From: CAVSWN01 sp046728115 | GTDB taxonomy: Bacteria; Acidobacteriota; Vicinamibacteria; Vicinamibacterales; CAVVIG01 | Direction: 5' to 3' | Assembly: GCA_046728115.1 (NCBI GenBank) | Contig: JBKPDW010000526.1 | Span: 1 to 18,160 of the forward strand | Length of the DNA stretch: 18,160 bases | Shown here: in pieces, positions 1-7,239 of the stretch | Numbering within the stretch: position 1 is the first letter of the stretch | Layout: every line of letters starts with the position of its first letter | The notes under the pieces: generated by a model | Database searches by the model: none | What the model was told of the DNA's origin: nothing | Seen by the model: only the letters and a program-made list of their open reading frames with translations | Position numbers and translations under genes: made by a program

Positions 1-1665
1 GCGGGCGCGGTGTCGTGCTCGATGCCGGTGCCGCAGACACAGGCTGGCACGCCGGGATCGCACGACCGAATCCCGATCGGCCAGCTCCCGGACATCGATG
101 CCGACGCCGTGCTCGCGCATACGAAGACGCTGTCGTCCGACGAGTTCGAGGGCCGCGCTCCTGGCACGAAGGGCGAGGAGCTCACCGTGGCGTACCTCGT
201 CGATCAGTTCAAGAAGCTCGGGCTCAAGCCGGGCAACACGGACGCAACCTACATTCAAAAGGTGCCGCTCGTCGGCATCACACCGACGCCGGCCCCGCTC
301 GTGTTCGCGAAAGGCGGTCAGCGCCAGTCGCTGGCGTGGAAGGACGATGTCGTCGCGTGGACGAAACACGTGGCCGACAGGGCAGAAATCAAAGACTCGG
401 AAGTCGTCTTCGTCGGTTACGGCGTCGTCGCGCCCGAGTTCAACTGGGACGATTACAAGGGCGTCGACGTCAAGGGCAAGACGCTGGTGATGCTGGTCAG
501 CGATCCGCCGGTACCCGACCCGAGCAATCCGAACGAGCTCGATTCGAAGACGTTCGGCGGGAAGGCGATGACGTACTACGGGCGATGGACGTACAAGTAC
601 GAGATCGCGGCGCAAAAGGGTGCGGCGGGCGCGCTGATCATCCACGAAACGATCCCGGCCGGGTACGGCTTCAACGTCATCCAGGGCAAGACAGGCGAGC
701 AATTCGATCTGGTCACGCCCGACAAGAACATGGGCCGGGCCGCCATCGAGGGCTGGATCACGCTCGATCAGGCCAGGAAGCTGCTGCAGTTGGGCGGTCA
801 GGACTTCGACGCGCTCAAGAAACAGGCAGCCACGCGCGACTTCAAACCCGTGCCGCTCGGCGCGACCGCGTCGATGACGATCCACAACAAGCTTCGGACG
901 ATCGACTCGCAGAACGTTCTCGGCACGCTCGAGGGATCGGATCCCGCGCGCAAGAGCGAGTTCGTCGTCTACACGGCGCATTGGGATCATTTCGGGAAGG
1001 GGCCCGAAGGGATCTTCCACGGCGCTGAAGACGATGCGCTGGGCTGCGCGGCTCTGATCGAAATGGGGCGAGCGTTCACGAAGCTGCCGACCCCGCCGAG
1101 ACGTTCGATCCTGTTCCTGGCGGTCACGGCGGAGGAGCAGGGGCTGCTCGGATCACAGTATTACTCCGTGACGCCAGTGCATCCGCTTCAGAAAACCGTG
1201 GCCAACATCAACATGGACAGCTGGAACGTGCACGGCCGAACGAAAGATCTGACGCTCGTGGGCTACGGTGCGTCGGACCTCGACGACTACGCGCGCGAGG
1301 CAGCCGCCGAGCAGGGCCGCGTGGTCCACGCCGACGCCGAACCCGAAAAGGGCTTCTACTATCGATCCGATCACTTCAATTTCGCGAAGCAGGGCGTGCC
1401 GGCGCTCGACCCCGACGGCGGTGTGGATTACATCGGCAAGCCGGCAGACTACTCGAAGAAGGTGCGCGACGAGTGGACCGAGCACGTGTACCACACGCCG
1501 AAAGACGTGGTCACGCCGGAGTGGGATCTGAGCGGCACCGCCGAGGATCTCAAGTTGCTCCTCGCCGTCGGCTACCGCGTCGCGCAAGCGGACAAGATGC
1601 CGGAGTGGAAGCCGGGGAACGAGTTCAGGGCGAAGCGGGAAGCCATGCTCAAGAGCGGGGGTTAG
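1..1665 (+). CDS. M28 family zinc metallopeptidase with PA domain insert, 5'-truncated by the window edge
   Basis: Exported aminopeptidase-type M28 enzyme, expected to release amino acids from peptides using two zinc ions. The frame is open from base 1; a GTG at 10 is the first possible start, but the true start is probably upstream because AVSC at the left edge looks like the end of a lipoprotein or signal peptide. Numbering from that GTG, a PA-like insert lies at about 130-270 and the catalytic domain follows. Metal ligands and base can be read as H324 (AHWDH), D341 (GAEDDALG), E375/E376 (AEEQGLLGS), D403 (NMD) and H495 (VYHTP). All family residues are present, so it should be active. It is the paralogue of the M28 gene at 7240-8889. 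The aminotransferase begins 55 bp downstream with no convincing terminator between, so co-transcription is likely. The family call is secure; the substrate is unknown. Confidence 0.93.
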   Translation, partial: AGAVSCSMPVPQTQAGTPGSHDRIPIGQLPDIDADAVLAHTKTLSSDEFEGRAPGTKGEELTVAYLVDQFKKLGLKPGNTDATYIQKVPLVGITPTPAPLVFAKGGQRQSLAWKDDVVAWTKHVADRAEIKDSEVVFVGYGVVAPEFNWDDYKGVDVKGKTLVMLVSDPPVPDPSNPNELDSKTFGGKAMTYYGRWTYKYEIAAQKGAAGALIIHETIPAGYGFNVIQGKTGEQFDLVTPDKNMGRAAIEGWITLDQARKLLQLGGQDFDALKKQAATRDFKPVPLGATASMTIHNKLRTIDSQNVLGTLEGSDPARKSEFVVYTAHWDHFGKGPEGIFHGAEDDALGCAALIEMGRAFTKLPTPPRRSILFLAVTAEEQGLLGSQYYSVTPVHPLQKTVANINMDSWNVHGRTKDLTLVGYGASDLDDYAREAAAEQGRVVHADAEPEKGFYYRSDHFNFAKQGVPALDPDGGVDYIGKPADYSKKVRDEWTEHVYHTPKDVVTPEWDLSGTAEDLKLLLAVGYRVAQADKMPEWKPGNEFRAKREAMLKSGG

Positions 1666-1706
1666 GAATCGGGTTCAGGGATTGGGGACTTGGATCAGGG
1701 ATGAAC
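1666..1706. repeat. short G-rich intergenic degenerate repeat (GGATTNGGG-like)
   Basis: Between the M28 stop and the aminotransferase ribosome-binding site lies a low-complexity run of related words: GGAATCGGG, TTCAGGGATTGGGG and TTGGATCAGGGATGAA. They look like degenerate copies of one unit of about 8-9 nt. It has no coding potential and no hairpin. It resembles the short repeat filler seen elsewhere in this window. Confidence 0.4.
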
Positions 1707-1708
1707 TG

Positions 1709-1720
1709 TAGGAGAGCGCA
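1709..1720 (+). promoter_or_regulatory. ribosome-binding site of the aminotransferase
   Basis: AGGAG at 1710-1714, six bases before the ATG at 1721. It fixes this start over other in-frame codons. Confidence 0.75.
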
Positions 1721-3052
1721 ATGAGTGTCGACACGCTGCAGACGATGACCGGAGAAGAGATGATTGCGTTGTCGAAGAAGCATACGCTCTTCGAATGGAC
1801 GGCGCAGTCGAAGGTGGATCCGATTCCCGTCGCGCACGCGAAGGGGATCTACTTCTACACGCCCGAAGGCAAGCGGTTCATCGACTTCAACAGCCAGCTG
1901 ATGTGCGTGAACATCGGTCATGGCGACGAACGCGTGATTCGGGCGATCCAGGATCAGCTGGCCACGCTTGCGTACGCGAACCCGTTCATGGCAACCGAGC
2001 CCCGCGCGCGCCTGGGCGCAAAGCTCGCCGAGATCGCGCCGGGCGACATCGACGTGTTTTTCTTCACCAACGGCGGAGCCGAGGCCAACGAGAACGCGAT
2101 CAAACTTGCGCGTCTTGCAACCGGTCGCCACAAGATCCTGGCCAGGTATCGCTCGTACCACGGCGCAACCGCCGGCAGCATGATGCTGACCGGGGATCCA
2201 CGGCGCTGGGCCTCCGAGCCCGGGATGCCCGGCGTCGTGCACGTGCTGGATCCGTATCACGGGATTGAGCGCGGATGGGACACGGCCGAGCAGTCGCTGG
2301 CGATGCTCGAGGAAGTCATCCAGCTCGAAGGCCCGCACACGATTGCGGCGTTCATTCTGGAATCGGTGACGGGGACCAACGGTGTGCTGGTCCCGCCCGA
2401 TGGCTATATGCAGGGCGTCCGCGCGTTGTGCGACAAGCACGGCATCCTGATGATCTGCGACGAGGTGATGGCCGGCTTCGGCCGTACTGGCGAATGGTTT
2501 GCGATCGACCACTGGAAAGTCGTGCCCGATATGATCACGATGGCCAAGGGCCTGACGAGCGCGTACGTGCAGCTGGGAGCAGTCGGCATGCGCCGCGCCA
2601 TCGCCGATCAGTTCTACGACAAGGTTTTCTACGGGGGACTCACGTACAACAGCCATCCGCTCGGGTGCGCGGCGGCGCTTGCGACACTTCGTGTGTACGA
2701 AGAGGACAGGTTGATCGACAACGCGAAGCGAATGGGCCGGGTGATGCGGGATCTGCTGGACGATCTCATGCGGAAGCATCCATCGGTCGGCGCTGCGCGA
2801 TCGATCGGGCTGTTCGGGCTGGTGGAACTGGTGCGCGACCGCGCAAAGCGGACGCCGCTCGCGCCGTTCAATGGGACGTCGGACGAAATGGCGGCGCTGT
2901 CGAAGTTCTTCCGTCAGGAAGGGCTATACACGTTCGTGCGGTGGAACACGTTCTTTACTAATCCTCCGCTCTGCATCACGGAGCCACAGCTGAGGGAGGC
3001 GTTCGCGATCCTCGATCGGGGGTTGGAGATTACGGATCGGGCGGTGCAGTAG
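1721..3052 (+). CDS. class III (omega) PLP-dependent aminotransferase
   Basis: Cytoplasmic fold-type I PLP enzyme of 443 residues, the usual size for the acetylornithine/omega-amino-acid aminotransferase class. Visible landmarks are FTNGGAEANENAIK (115-128, phosphate cup), YHG (146-148, ring stacking), ICDEVMAGFGRTG (245-257, D247 binding the pyridine nitrogen), the Schiff-base lysine K276 in MAKGLTS, and YNSHPLG (309-315). All essential residues are intact. The closest familiar group appears to be the taurine-, beta-alanine- or amine:pyruvate-type enzymes often annotated as aspartate aminotransferase family; the substrate cannot be settled by eye. The ATG has AGGAG six bases upstream. It follows the M28 peptidase by 55 bp, which fits catabolism of released amino acids or amines, but that link is inferred. 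Confidence 0.93.
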   Translation: MSVDTLQTMTGEEMIALSKKHTLFEWTAQSKVDPIPVAHAKGIYFYTPEGKRFIDFNSQLMCVNIGHGDERVIRAIQDQLATLAYANPFMATEPRARLGAKLAEIAPGDIDVFFFTNGGAEANENAIKLARLATGRHKILARYRSYHGATAGSMMLTGDPRRWASEPGMPGVVHVLDPYHGIERGWDTAEQSLAMLEEVIQLEGPHTIAAFILESVTGTNGVLVPPDGYMQGVRALCDKHGILMICDEVMAGFGRTGEWFAIDHWKVVPDMITMAKGLTSAYVQLGAVGMRRAIADQFYDKVFYGGLTYNSHPLGCAAALATLRVYEEDRLIDNAKRMGRVMRDLLDDLMRKHPSVGAARSIGLFGLVELVRDRAKRTPLAPFNGTSDEMAALSKFFRQEGLYTFVRWNTFFTNPPLCITEPQLREAFAILDRGLEITDRAVQ

Positions 3053-3218
3053 AACGGGCCGTCGCGCGCTCGACGGATGTGCCGACACATCGCGCGGGTT
3101 CGCGACATCAGCGACAGCCTGAAAAAGTTTCGGAGAACTCCATGAAACCTCGTTAACATGATGGCCTTCCGAACTCCCGGGACCCGCTGCGGGAACCATG
3201 CACGGACTGGAGGTACGT

Positions 3219-3716
3219 ATGAAGAGAGTCGCCGTGTCCGCCGTTCTCCTGCTGGCCGTCGTCGCACTGTCAGCCACTCGGGTGTCCGCCGCGGACATGC
3301 GGGCGGGAAGCTGGAAGCTGAACATCGCCAAGTCGAAGTACAACCCGGGCCCGCCGCCGAAGGGTCCCAATACCCAGCGAATCGAGGCCGTTGAGAACGG
3401 GAGCAAGCTCGTGGCCGACGGCGTGAACGCGCAAGGCCAGAAAACACACAATGAGTACACAGTGAAATACGACGGCAAGGATTACCCGCAGCACCCAACG
3501 ATCGACGGAAAGCCCGATCCAAACGGACCGGACATGATATCTGTCAAGAAGATCGACGATTACATGTACGAGGTGACCACCAAGCGGAACGGCGCGGTCC
3601 TCGCGACGATTAAAGAGGTGATCTCGACGGACGGGAAAACTCGGACGGCGACCATCACCGGCAAAAATGCCCAGGGACAGGCCGTTAATAACGTCGTCGT
3701 CTACGAGAAGCAGTAG
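3219..3716 (+). CDS. small secreted protein of unknown function
   Basis: 165 residues. The start at 3219 is chosen because GGAGG (3209-3213) sits five bases ahead and the product then opens with a clean Sec signal: MKRVAVSAVLLLAVV, with likely cleavage after RVSA (about residue 24). An upstream in-frame ATG at 3198 has no ribosome-binding site. The mature part begins with GSWKLNIAKSKYNPGP and is followed by alternating beta-type segments (YTVKYDGKDYP, YEVTTKRNGAVLATIKEVIS, ATITGKNAQGQAVNNVVVYE), which suggests a small all-beta, perhaps lipocalin-like, periplasmic protein. GxWKLNxAKSK openings are familiar from uncharacterised acidobacterial secreted proteins. No catalytic motif is visible. 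It stands alone between the aminotransferase (166 bp upstream) and a non-coding region. Confidence 0.85.
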   Translation: MKRVAVSAVLLLAVVALSATRVSAADMRAGSWKLNIAKSKYNPGPPPKGPNTQRIEAVENGSKLVADGVNAQGQKTHNEYTVKYDGKDYPQHPTIDGKPDPNGPDMISVKKIDDYMYEVTTKRNGAVLATIKEVISTDGKTRTATITGKNAQGQAVNNVVVYEKQ

Positions 3717-3984
3717 CGTCGCGCGTTGCGAACACGGGCAGGACTTCGGCTCTGCGCTCGGCCGTTGCTGTGCGCCGCACCCTCCTTCGGTGGCCGTCGG
3801 TGCGCCGAGCTGAGTCGGCGACTCGCGTCACGACCTGCATCGCCAGCGAGACAGTTTGATGCGGGCATCGTTTCCGTCTGGAATCTCGCTTAAGACCAGG
3901 CAGCCCTCATGCGTCGACAGGCGATCGCGAGCAGAGTCAATCGGGTCGCGATCATTGGAGCGGGCTCATATCCTCAACGGGGCC
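3717..3984. other. non-coding interval before the attC-like element
   Basis: No supportable gene on either strand: the only sizeable frame (3856-4059) starts without a ribosome-binding site and runs through the attC-like fold. A weak stem, CGCACC (3776-3781) with GGTGCG (3799-3804), lies 60 bp after the secreted-protein stop and could contribute to termination, but it has no T-run. Confidence 0.4.
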
Positions 3985-4055
3985 GCCCAACACGCGTTGC
4001 ACCCGACGGCCGCTGACAGCGACGAGCGGCCGCGGGTGAACGCCTGCCGTTGCGA
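3985..4055 (+). other. attC-like (integron cassette recombination site-like) folded element
   Basis: An imperfect palindrome with attC design. The left outer box GCCCAAC (3985-3991) fits RYYYAAC exactly. The stem strand GCGTT-g-CACCCG-a-CGGCCGCT (3994-4014) pairs with AGCGGCCG-CGGGTG-AACGC (4025-4043), leaving G3999 and A4006 unpaired on the same side and a 10-nt terminal loop. Unpaired bases on one arm are a hallmark of attC sites. The right outer box would be GTTGCGA (4049-4055), which matches GTTRRRY only partly, so the site may be decayed. No integrase gene or second site is visible in the window. Alternatively it is an attC-like chromosomal repeat without recombination activity. Confidence 0.45.
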
Positions 4056-4211
4056 GTGACTTCGAGGCCCGCTTGGGGGGCCTTGGCCTCAACCCTCGTC
4101 CAGGACATCGCGGGCAACTTCATGTTCGCGCGGCGGGCGGTCACGCTGCTCGAAGTCGCCGCGCGTCTCTGAACTGCAGACACCACGGACTCGATCCGCC
4201 ATGAGGTCCCT
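4056..4211. other. leader interval between attC-like element and flavodoxin-family gene
   Basis: One plus-strand frame ending with TGA at 4170-4172 reads LASTLVQDIAGNFMFARRAV and onward for about 30 residues. It has no good start or ribosome-binding site and could be a gene remnant or chance. GAGG at 4203-4206 serves the next gene. Confidence 0.3.
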
Positions 4212-4919
4212 ATGTACAAGACCAAGCCTTGCTTCCGATGTGTCATGCCGTCTGACGCGCTCTTGAATGTGGTCGTGCTCAATGCGTCTTTCAAGCACGA
4301 GCCCGAGCTCTCCAATACGGGAGAACTCGCCTCTCTCGTGCTCGACGAGATCCGCGCGCTGGCCCGAATCAACGCAGATGTGGTTCGCCTCTCGGACGCG
4401 ATACTGCCGGTCGGGCTCCGCTTTCGGGAAGCTCCGGAAGATGACTGGCCAAGTCTGGTGACGAGGATCAAGGCCGCAGACGTCGTGCTTTTCTGTACGC
4501 CGATCTGGTGGGGCAGTCGTTCAAGCCTGATGCAGCGCATCATCGAGCGGCTTGACGCACTCGACGAGGAATACAGTGCCACGGGTCGCAGTGCCATCAA
4601 GGGCAAGGTCGCCGGCATCGTGATCACCGGTAGCGAGGATGGCGCCCTCAGCGTGATGGGCAGCATCATGATGGTCCTGAGTTGGATGGGGTTCACGCTG
4701 CCACCCGAATGTGCGGCCTATTGGGTCGGTGAAGTTGGCCAGCCGACTTCACAGGACCGCGACAAGCGCCTCAGGAACATGGCCACCATGCACATGGCAA
4801 AGGGGCTTGCGCAGAATCTGGTCTACTACGCAAGGTTGCTCAAGGCCTATCCGCAGACCCCTGTCGCAGGAAAGGCGACGTGCTGTGAGATGCACGCCAC
4901 CCTCGATGCGCCAGCCTGA
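4212..4919 (+). CDS. flavodoxin-family NAD(P)H-dependent FMN reductase-like protein
   Basis: 235-residue cytoplasmic protein with a flavodoxin-like fold. The first strand NVVVLNASFK (19-28) leads into the FMN phosphate loop ending SNTGELA; ADVVLFCTPIWWGSRSSLMQ is the flavin-ring loop and second core strand; KGKVAGIVITGSEDGA follows; and the C-terminal part carries TLPPECAAYWVGEVG and AKGLAQNLVYYARLLK. These are typical of the flavodoxin family proteins annotated as NADPH-dependent FMN reductases, which reduce quinones, metals or nitro/azo compounds. The start is supported by GAGG five bases before the ATG. The N-terminal KPCFRC and a C-terminal TCC add cysteines that are not part of the usual fold. 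It lies just downstream of an attC-like element and is convergent with the hydrolase at 5002. The redox partner is unknown. Confidence 0.88.
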   Translation: MYKTKPCFRCVMPSDALLNVVVLNASFKHEPELSNTGELASLVLDEIRALARINADVVRLSDAILPVGLRFREAPEDDWPSLVTRIKAADVVLFCTPIWWGSRSSLMQRIIERLDALDEEYSATGRSAIKGKVAGIVITGSEDGALSVMGSIMMVLSWMGFTLPPECAAYWVGEVGQPTSQDRDKRLRNMATMHMAKGLAQNLVYYARLLKAYPQTPVAGKATCCEMHATLDAPA

Positions 4920-4947
4920 AATCGCGGGGGTACGTGTGTGGCCTCAC

Positions 4948-5003
4948 CCGGCTTGCAGCCGGCGGCGCACCCGGCAGACGGTTTTTGAGCCGCCTCTGAG
5001 GCT
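4948..5003. terminator. possible convergent terminator region
   Basis: Two short hairpins sit between convergent genes. CCGGCT-tgc-AGCCGG lies at 4948-4962, and GCCT-ctg-AGGC overlaps the hydrolase stop codon (about 4993-5002) followed by AGTTTTG on the plus strand. TTTTT at 4982-4986 lies between them. Neither is a textbook intrinsic terminator; position is the main support. Confidence 0.35.
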
Positions 5004-7017
5004 AGTTTTGAGAAGCTGTTTTCGCGGTGGTTGCCCAGTCGTAGTGCTCGATCGCGTGCCGGAGTAGATCGGCCACGTCCTCCTGCAGCACGTAGCCACG
5101 CGAAACGAGATCTAGTGTCGCTGCCGAGAAGCGGCCAACGTATTCGTCACGATTCCGGTAGCGCTCCTCGATTGACAGCCGTGGATCGTGTGCGCGTTCG
5201 CGATCGGCGCGCGTCTTCGCGAACGGGATGTACGAGCCGATCTCGCCGGCCAGCCGATCGGGTGAGCCGATCGACGGATCCCGGTAGTTCCAGCCTGCTT
5301 GCGTGGCGAGCGGCACGGCGATGTCCGGCAGACGGATACCGGCGCGCACGTTGCCGTCGGCGTCGACGGCCGGCACCTTCACCACGAACGGCGCGCCCAC
5401 CTCCGGCGGTTCGACGCTGACGATGCCCTTCGACCAGTCCGGCCCGAAATTGAGGTGGTACGCACGCAGCGGCTGCTGCGGCAGATCGAACCCCGGTATT
5501 GCCGGCCAGCCGGCGCGATCGGGTGACGTCAGCGTTCCGTCTGCCAGGTGCGGGTACGCGCTGGGTGGCGGATCGATGTCGTCCACTACCCAGCGGTCGA
5601 GGGCACGAAACAGTGCCCGGGTCGCGAACGAGTAGTTGAGCGGGTTCAGCGCCGCACGCCCAACCATGCCGCCGCCGCGGTTCGACGCGGGAGGAAACGG
5701 GCCTGGTCCATGCGGCGCCGACGCGATCATGTAGACACGGGTATTGGTGGGCAGCTCGGCGTCGCGCGTGCCGGTTGGATCGGTGTGCACAAGCGAGCCG
5801 GCGCGGTTGAAATACTCCGAGTTCGTGAGCAGGTGAACCACCTTCGGCGCGGTGTTGCTGCGCGCGGCGCGGCTCAGCAGGCCATCGACCTGTCCAGTCT
5901 CCGGATCCGTCTCCGGGCCGTCAGTGAACGGAAACAGGTCGACCGGAAACAGGATGTTGAAGTACTGCAGTGCGTCGCGCGACGCCTGGCCGAAGCGGTG
6001 ATTGAACGAGCCGCGTCCCGATCCGCCGACCTGATCGAACACGCCGTCGAAGACACGGCGTCCCTGCTCGTCCTGGTTGAAGCCCTGATAGAGGAAATGG
6101 CGAAGAAATCGCCCGCTCTGCGACACGCCCCAGCCGATCGCGAACTTCAGGCCGGGTGACGGGTTGTCGGACGATGTGTCGTACTTGAAGAAGCTGATCA
6201 GGTCGCGCGTGCCCGAGAGACCGCATCCAACGACGCGCGGATCCGCCGCGCGGTAGACGACGTCGTAGATGCGGCCAGGCTCGAAGCCGCCATCGAGGGC
6301 TACGGTTCCGCCATCCACAAAGTGCCAGCGCGATCGCGGAACGATCTGGCCTTTCGCGATCGGATCGTCTCGTACGGTCATCACGTTCTCGGCGCTGTTC
6401 GGATCGAGGACCTGATACGCCAGGTGATTGCGATCCGCGACCGAAGCCGTGTCGGCGCGCTCGTTCAGGATGAAATTGCCCCGGATGAGTCCAGTGATCC
6501 GTTTGCCGTTCTCGGTGGCGATCGGCATCGACATTCGCATCGTGCCCGGGCGCTCGGGCACGTCCCATTGCCATCCCATCCAGAGCAGCGTGAAGCCTTG
6601 GCGCATCAGCGCGCCGTCGCCGAATTCGGCCACGGTCGTCGGGTCCGTCGCGCCGGTCGCTTTCTGAAATGTTGCGAGCAACGACTTGCCGCCCCGGTTG
6701 CCGACCTCGTAGAAGAGGCGGCCGTTTCCGTGTCGCGGATCGACTGGCTTGAGCAGATAGAAGTCGGCGCTCGATTCGACCTCGCCGCGTGCGTTGCGGG
6801 GCGCGAGCTCGAGATCGACGATCATCTCGTTCGCGGGCGCATTGGGGTCGAGGGCGAAGTCCACTTTGCCGACGATTTTCTCGTAGGGACCCGCCGCGCC
6901 GAACGGCGCCCCGTTGAGCACGACCTCGCGCCGTTCGATGCGAAGCCGGACGACGCGCGCCTCGGTGATCGATGCCGTAACGAGCAGGACCAGGATGGTT
7001 GCGAAGCTGGTTCGCAC
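5002..7017 (-). CDS. secreted alpha/beta hydrolase domain-containing protein (Abhydrolase_10-like)
   Basis: 671 residues from a GTG start with GAGGT five bases ahead. The N-terminus MRTSFATILVLLVTASITEA is a Sec signal, so the enzyme is periplasmic or extracellular. The nucleophile elbow is GWGVSQSGRFLR (295-306), with S299 the likely nucleophile in a Sm-x-S-x-Sm context. LLTNSEYFNRAGSL (396-409) and ASAPHGPG (432-439, H436 the likely catalytic His) are further landmarks of this large bacterial hydrolase group, whose substrates are mostly unknown (esterase or amidase activity assumed). The C-terminal part, about 540-640, carries a conserved region with PDIAVPLATQAGWNYRDP. Downstream it converges on the flavodoxin-family gene; upstream a 222-bp gap with a hairpin and a dispersed repeat separates it from the M28 gene. 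The family call is firm; the reaction is unassigned. Confidence 0.9.
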   Translation of the reverse strand: MRTSFATILVLLVTASITEARVVRLRIERREVVLNGAPFGAAGPYEKIVGKVDFALDPNAPANEMIVDLELAPRNARGEVESSADFYLLKPVDPRHGNGRLFYEVGNRGGKSLLATFQKATGATDPTTVAEFGDGALMRQGFTLLWMGWQWDVPERPGTMRMSMPIATENGKRITGLIRGNFILNERADTASVADRNHLAYQVLDPNSAENVMTVRDDPIAKGQIVPRSRWHFVDGGTVALDGGFEPGRIYDVVYRAADPRVVGCGLSGTRDLISFFKYDTSSDNPSPGLKFAIGWGVSQSGRFLRHFLYQGFNQDEQGRRVFDGVFDQVGGSGRGSFNHRFGQASRDALQYFNILFPVDLFPFTDGPETDPETGQVDGLLSRAARSNTAPKVVHLLTNSEYFNRAGSLVHTDPTGTRDAELPTNTRVYMIASAPHGPGPFPPASNRGGGMVGRAALNPLNYSFATRALFRALDRWVVDDIDPPPSAYPHLADGTLTSPDRAGWPAIPGFDLPQQPLRAYHLNFGPDWSKGIVSVEPPEVGAPFVVKVPAVDADGNVRAGIRLPDIAVPLATQAGWNYRDPSIGSPDRLAGEIGSYIPFAKTRADRERAHDPRLSIEERYRNRDEYVGRFSAATLDLVSRGYVLQEDVADLLRHAIEHYDWATTAKTASQN

Positions 7018-7042
7018 AGGTCACCTCACGGGCCACAACGGT

Positions 7043-7113
7043 CAACGCCGAGATCGCAGAGCTCGCAGAGAAAAGCTCAAACCACGGACGACATTGGGAT
7101 ACACGGATGATCA
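7043..7113 (+). repeat. dispersed intergenic repeat, copy A (ACCACGGACGACA-type)
   Basis: Purine-rich, low-complexity stretch made of words such as CGCCGAGATCGCAGAG, CTCGCAGAGAAAAGCT, CAAACCACGGACGACA and GGATACACGGATGATC. Its core (7068-7094) aligns closely with copy B at 8911-8938. Both copies lie just upstream of the start codon of a minus-strand exported hydrolase gene. It is non-coding. Confidence 0.6.
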
Positions 7114-7137
7114 TGGGTCGGTGGCGAGTACGCCCGG

Positions 7138-7157
7138 CGGCCGGCAGCAGCCGGCCG
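7138..7157 (-). terminator. perfect 8-bp GC hairpin downstream of the M28 gene
   Basis: CGGCCGGC-agca-GCCGGCCG is a perfect inverted repeat with a tetraloop, 83 bases past the M28 stop codon on the minus strand. There is no U-tract on the minus strand; the plus strand continues TGTTT. It is a candidate transcription stop or mRNA 3'-end stabiliser. Confidence 0.45.
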
Positions 7158-7239
7158 TGTTTCGAGGCCGCTCCGAGAACGGTCGTGCTGCCTCTGCGTG
7201 CTCGGCGGGCTTCGCGATTAAACGTCGTCCACCTGTTCG

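Noticed and set aside
1649..2779. 376-residue minus-strand frame opposite the aminotransferase
   Set aside because: Antisense shadow; the aminotransferase frame has all PLP-binding residues and a ribosome-binding site.
3856..4059. 67-residue plus-strand frame in the gap before the flavodoxin-family gene
   Set aside because: It has no ribosome-binding site, its composition is not protein-like, and its second half is a translation of the attC-like fold.
4948..4962. Second attC site after the flavodoxin-family gene
   Set aside because: It is only a 6-bp hairpin; the RYYYAAC and GTTRRRY boxes are absent, so a complete gene cassette cannot be claimed.
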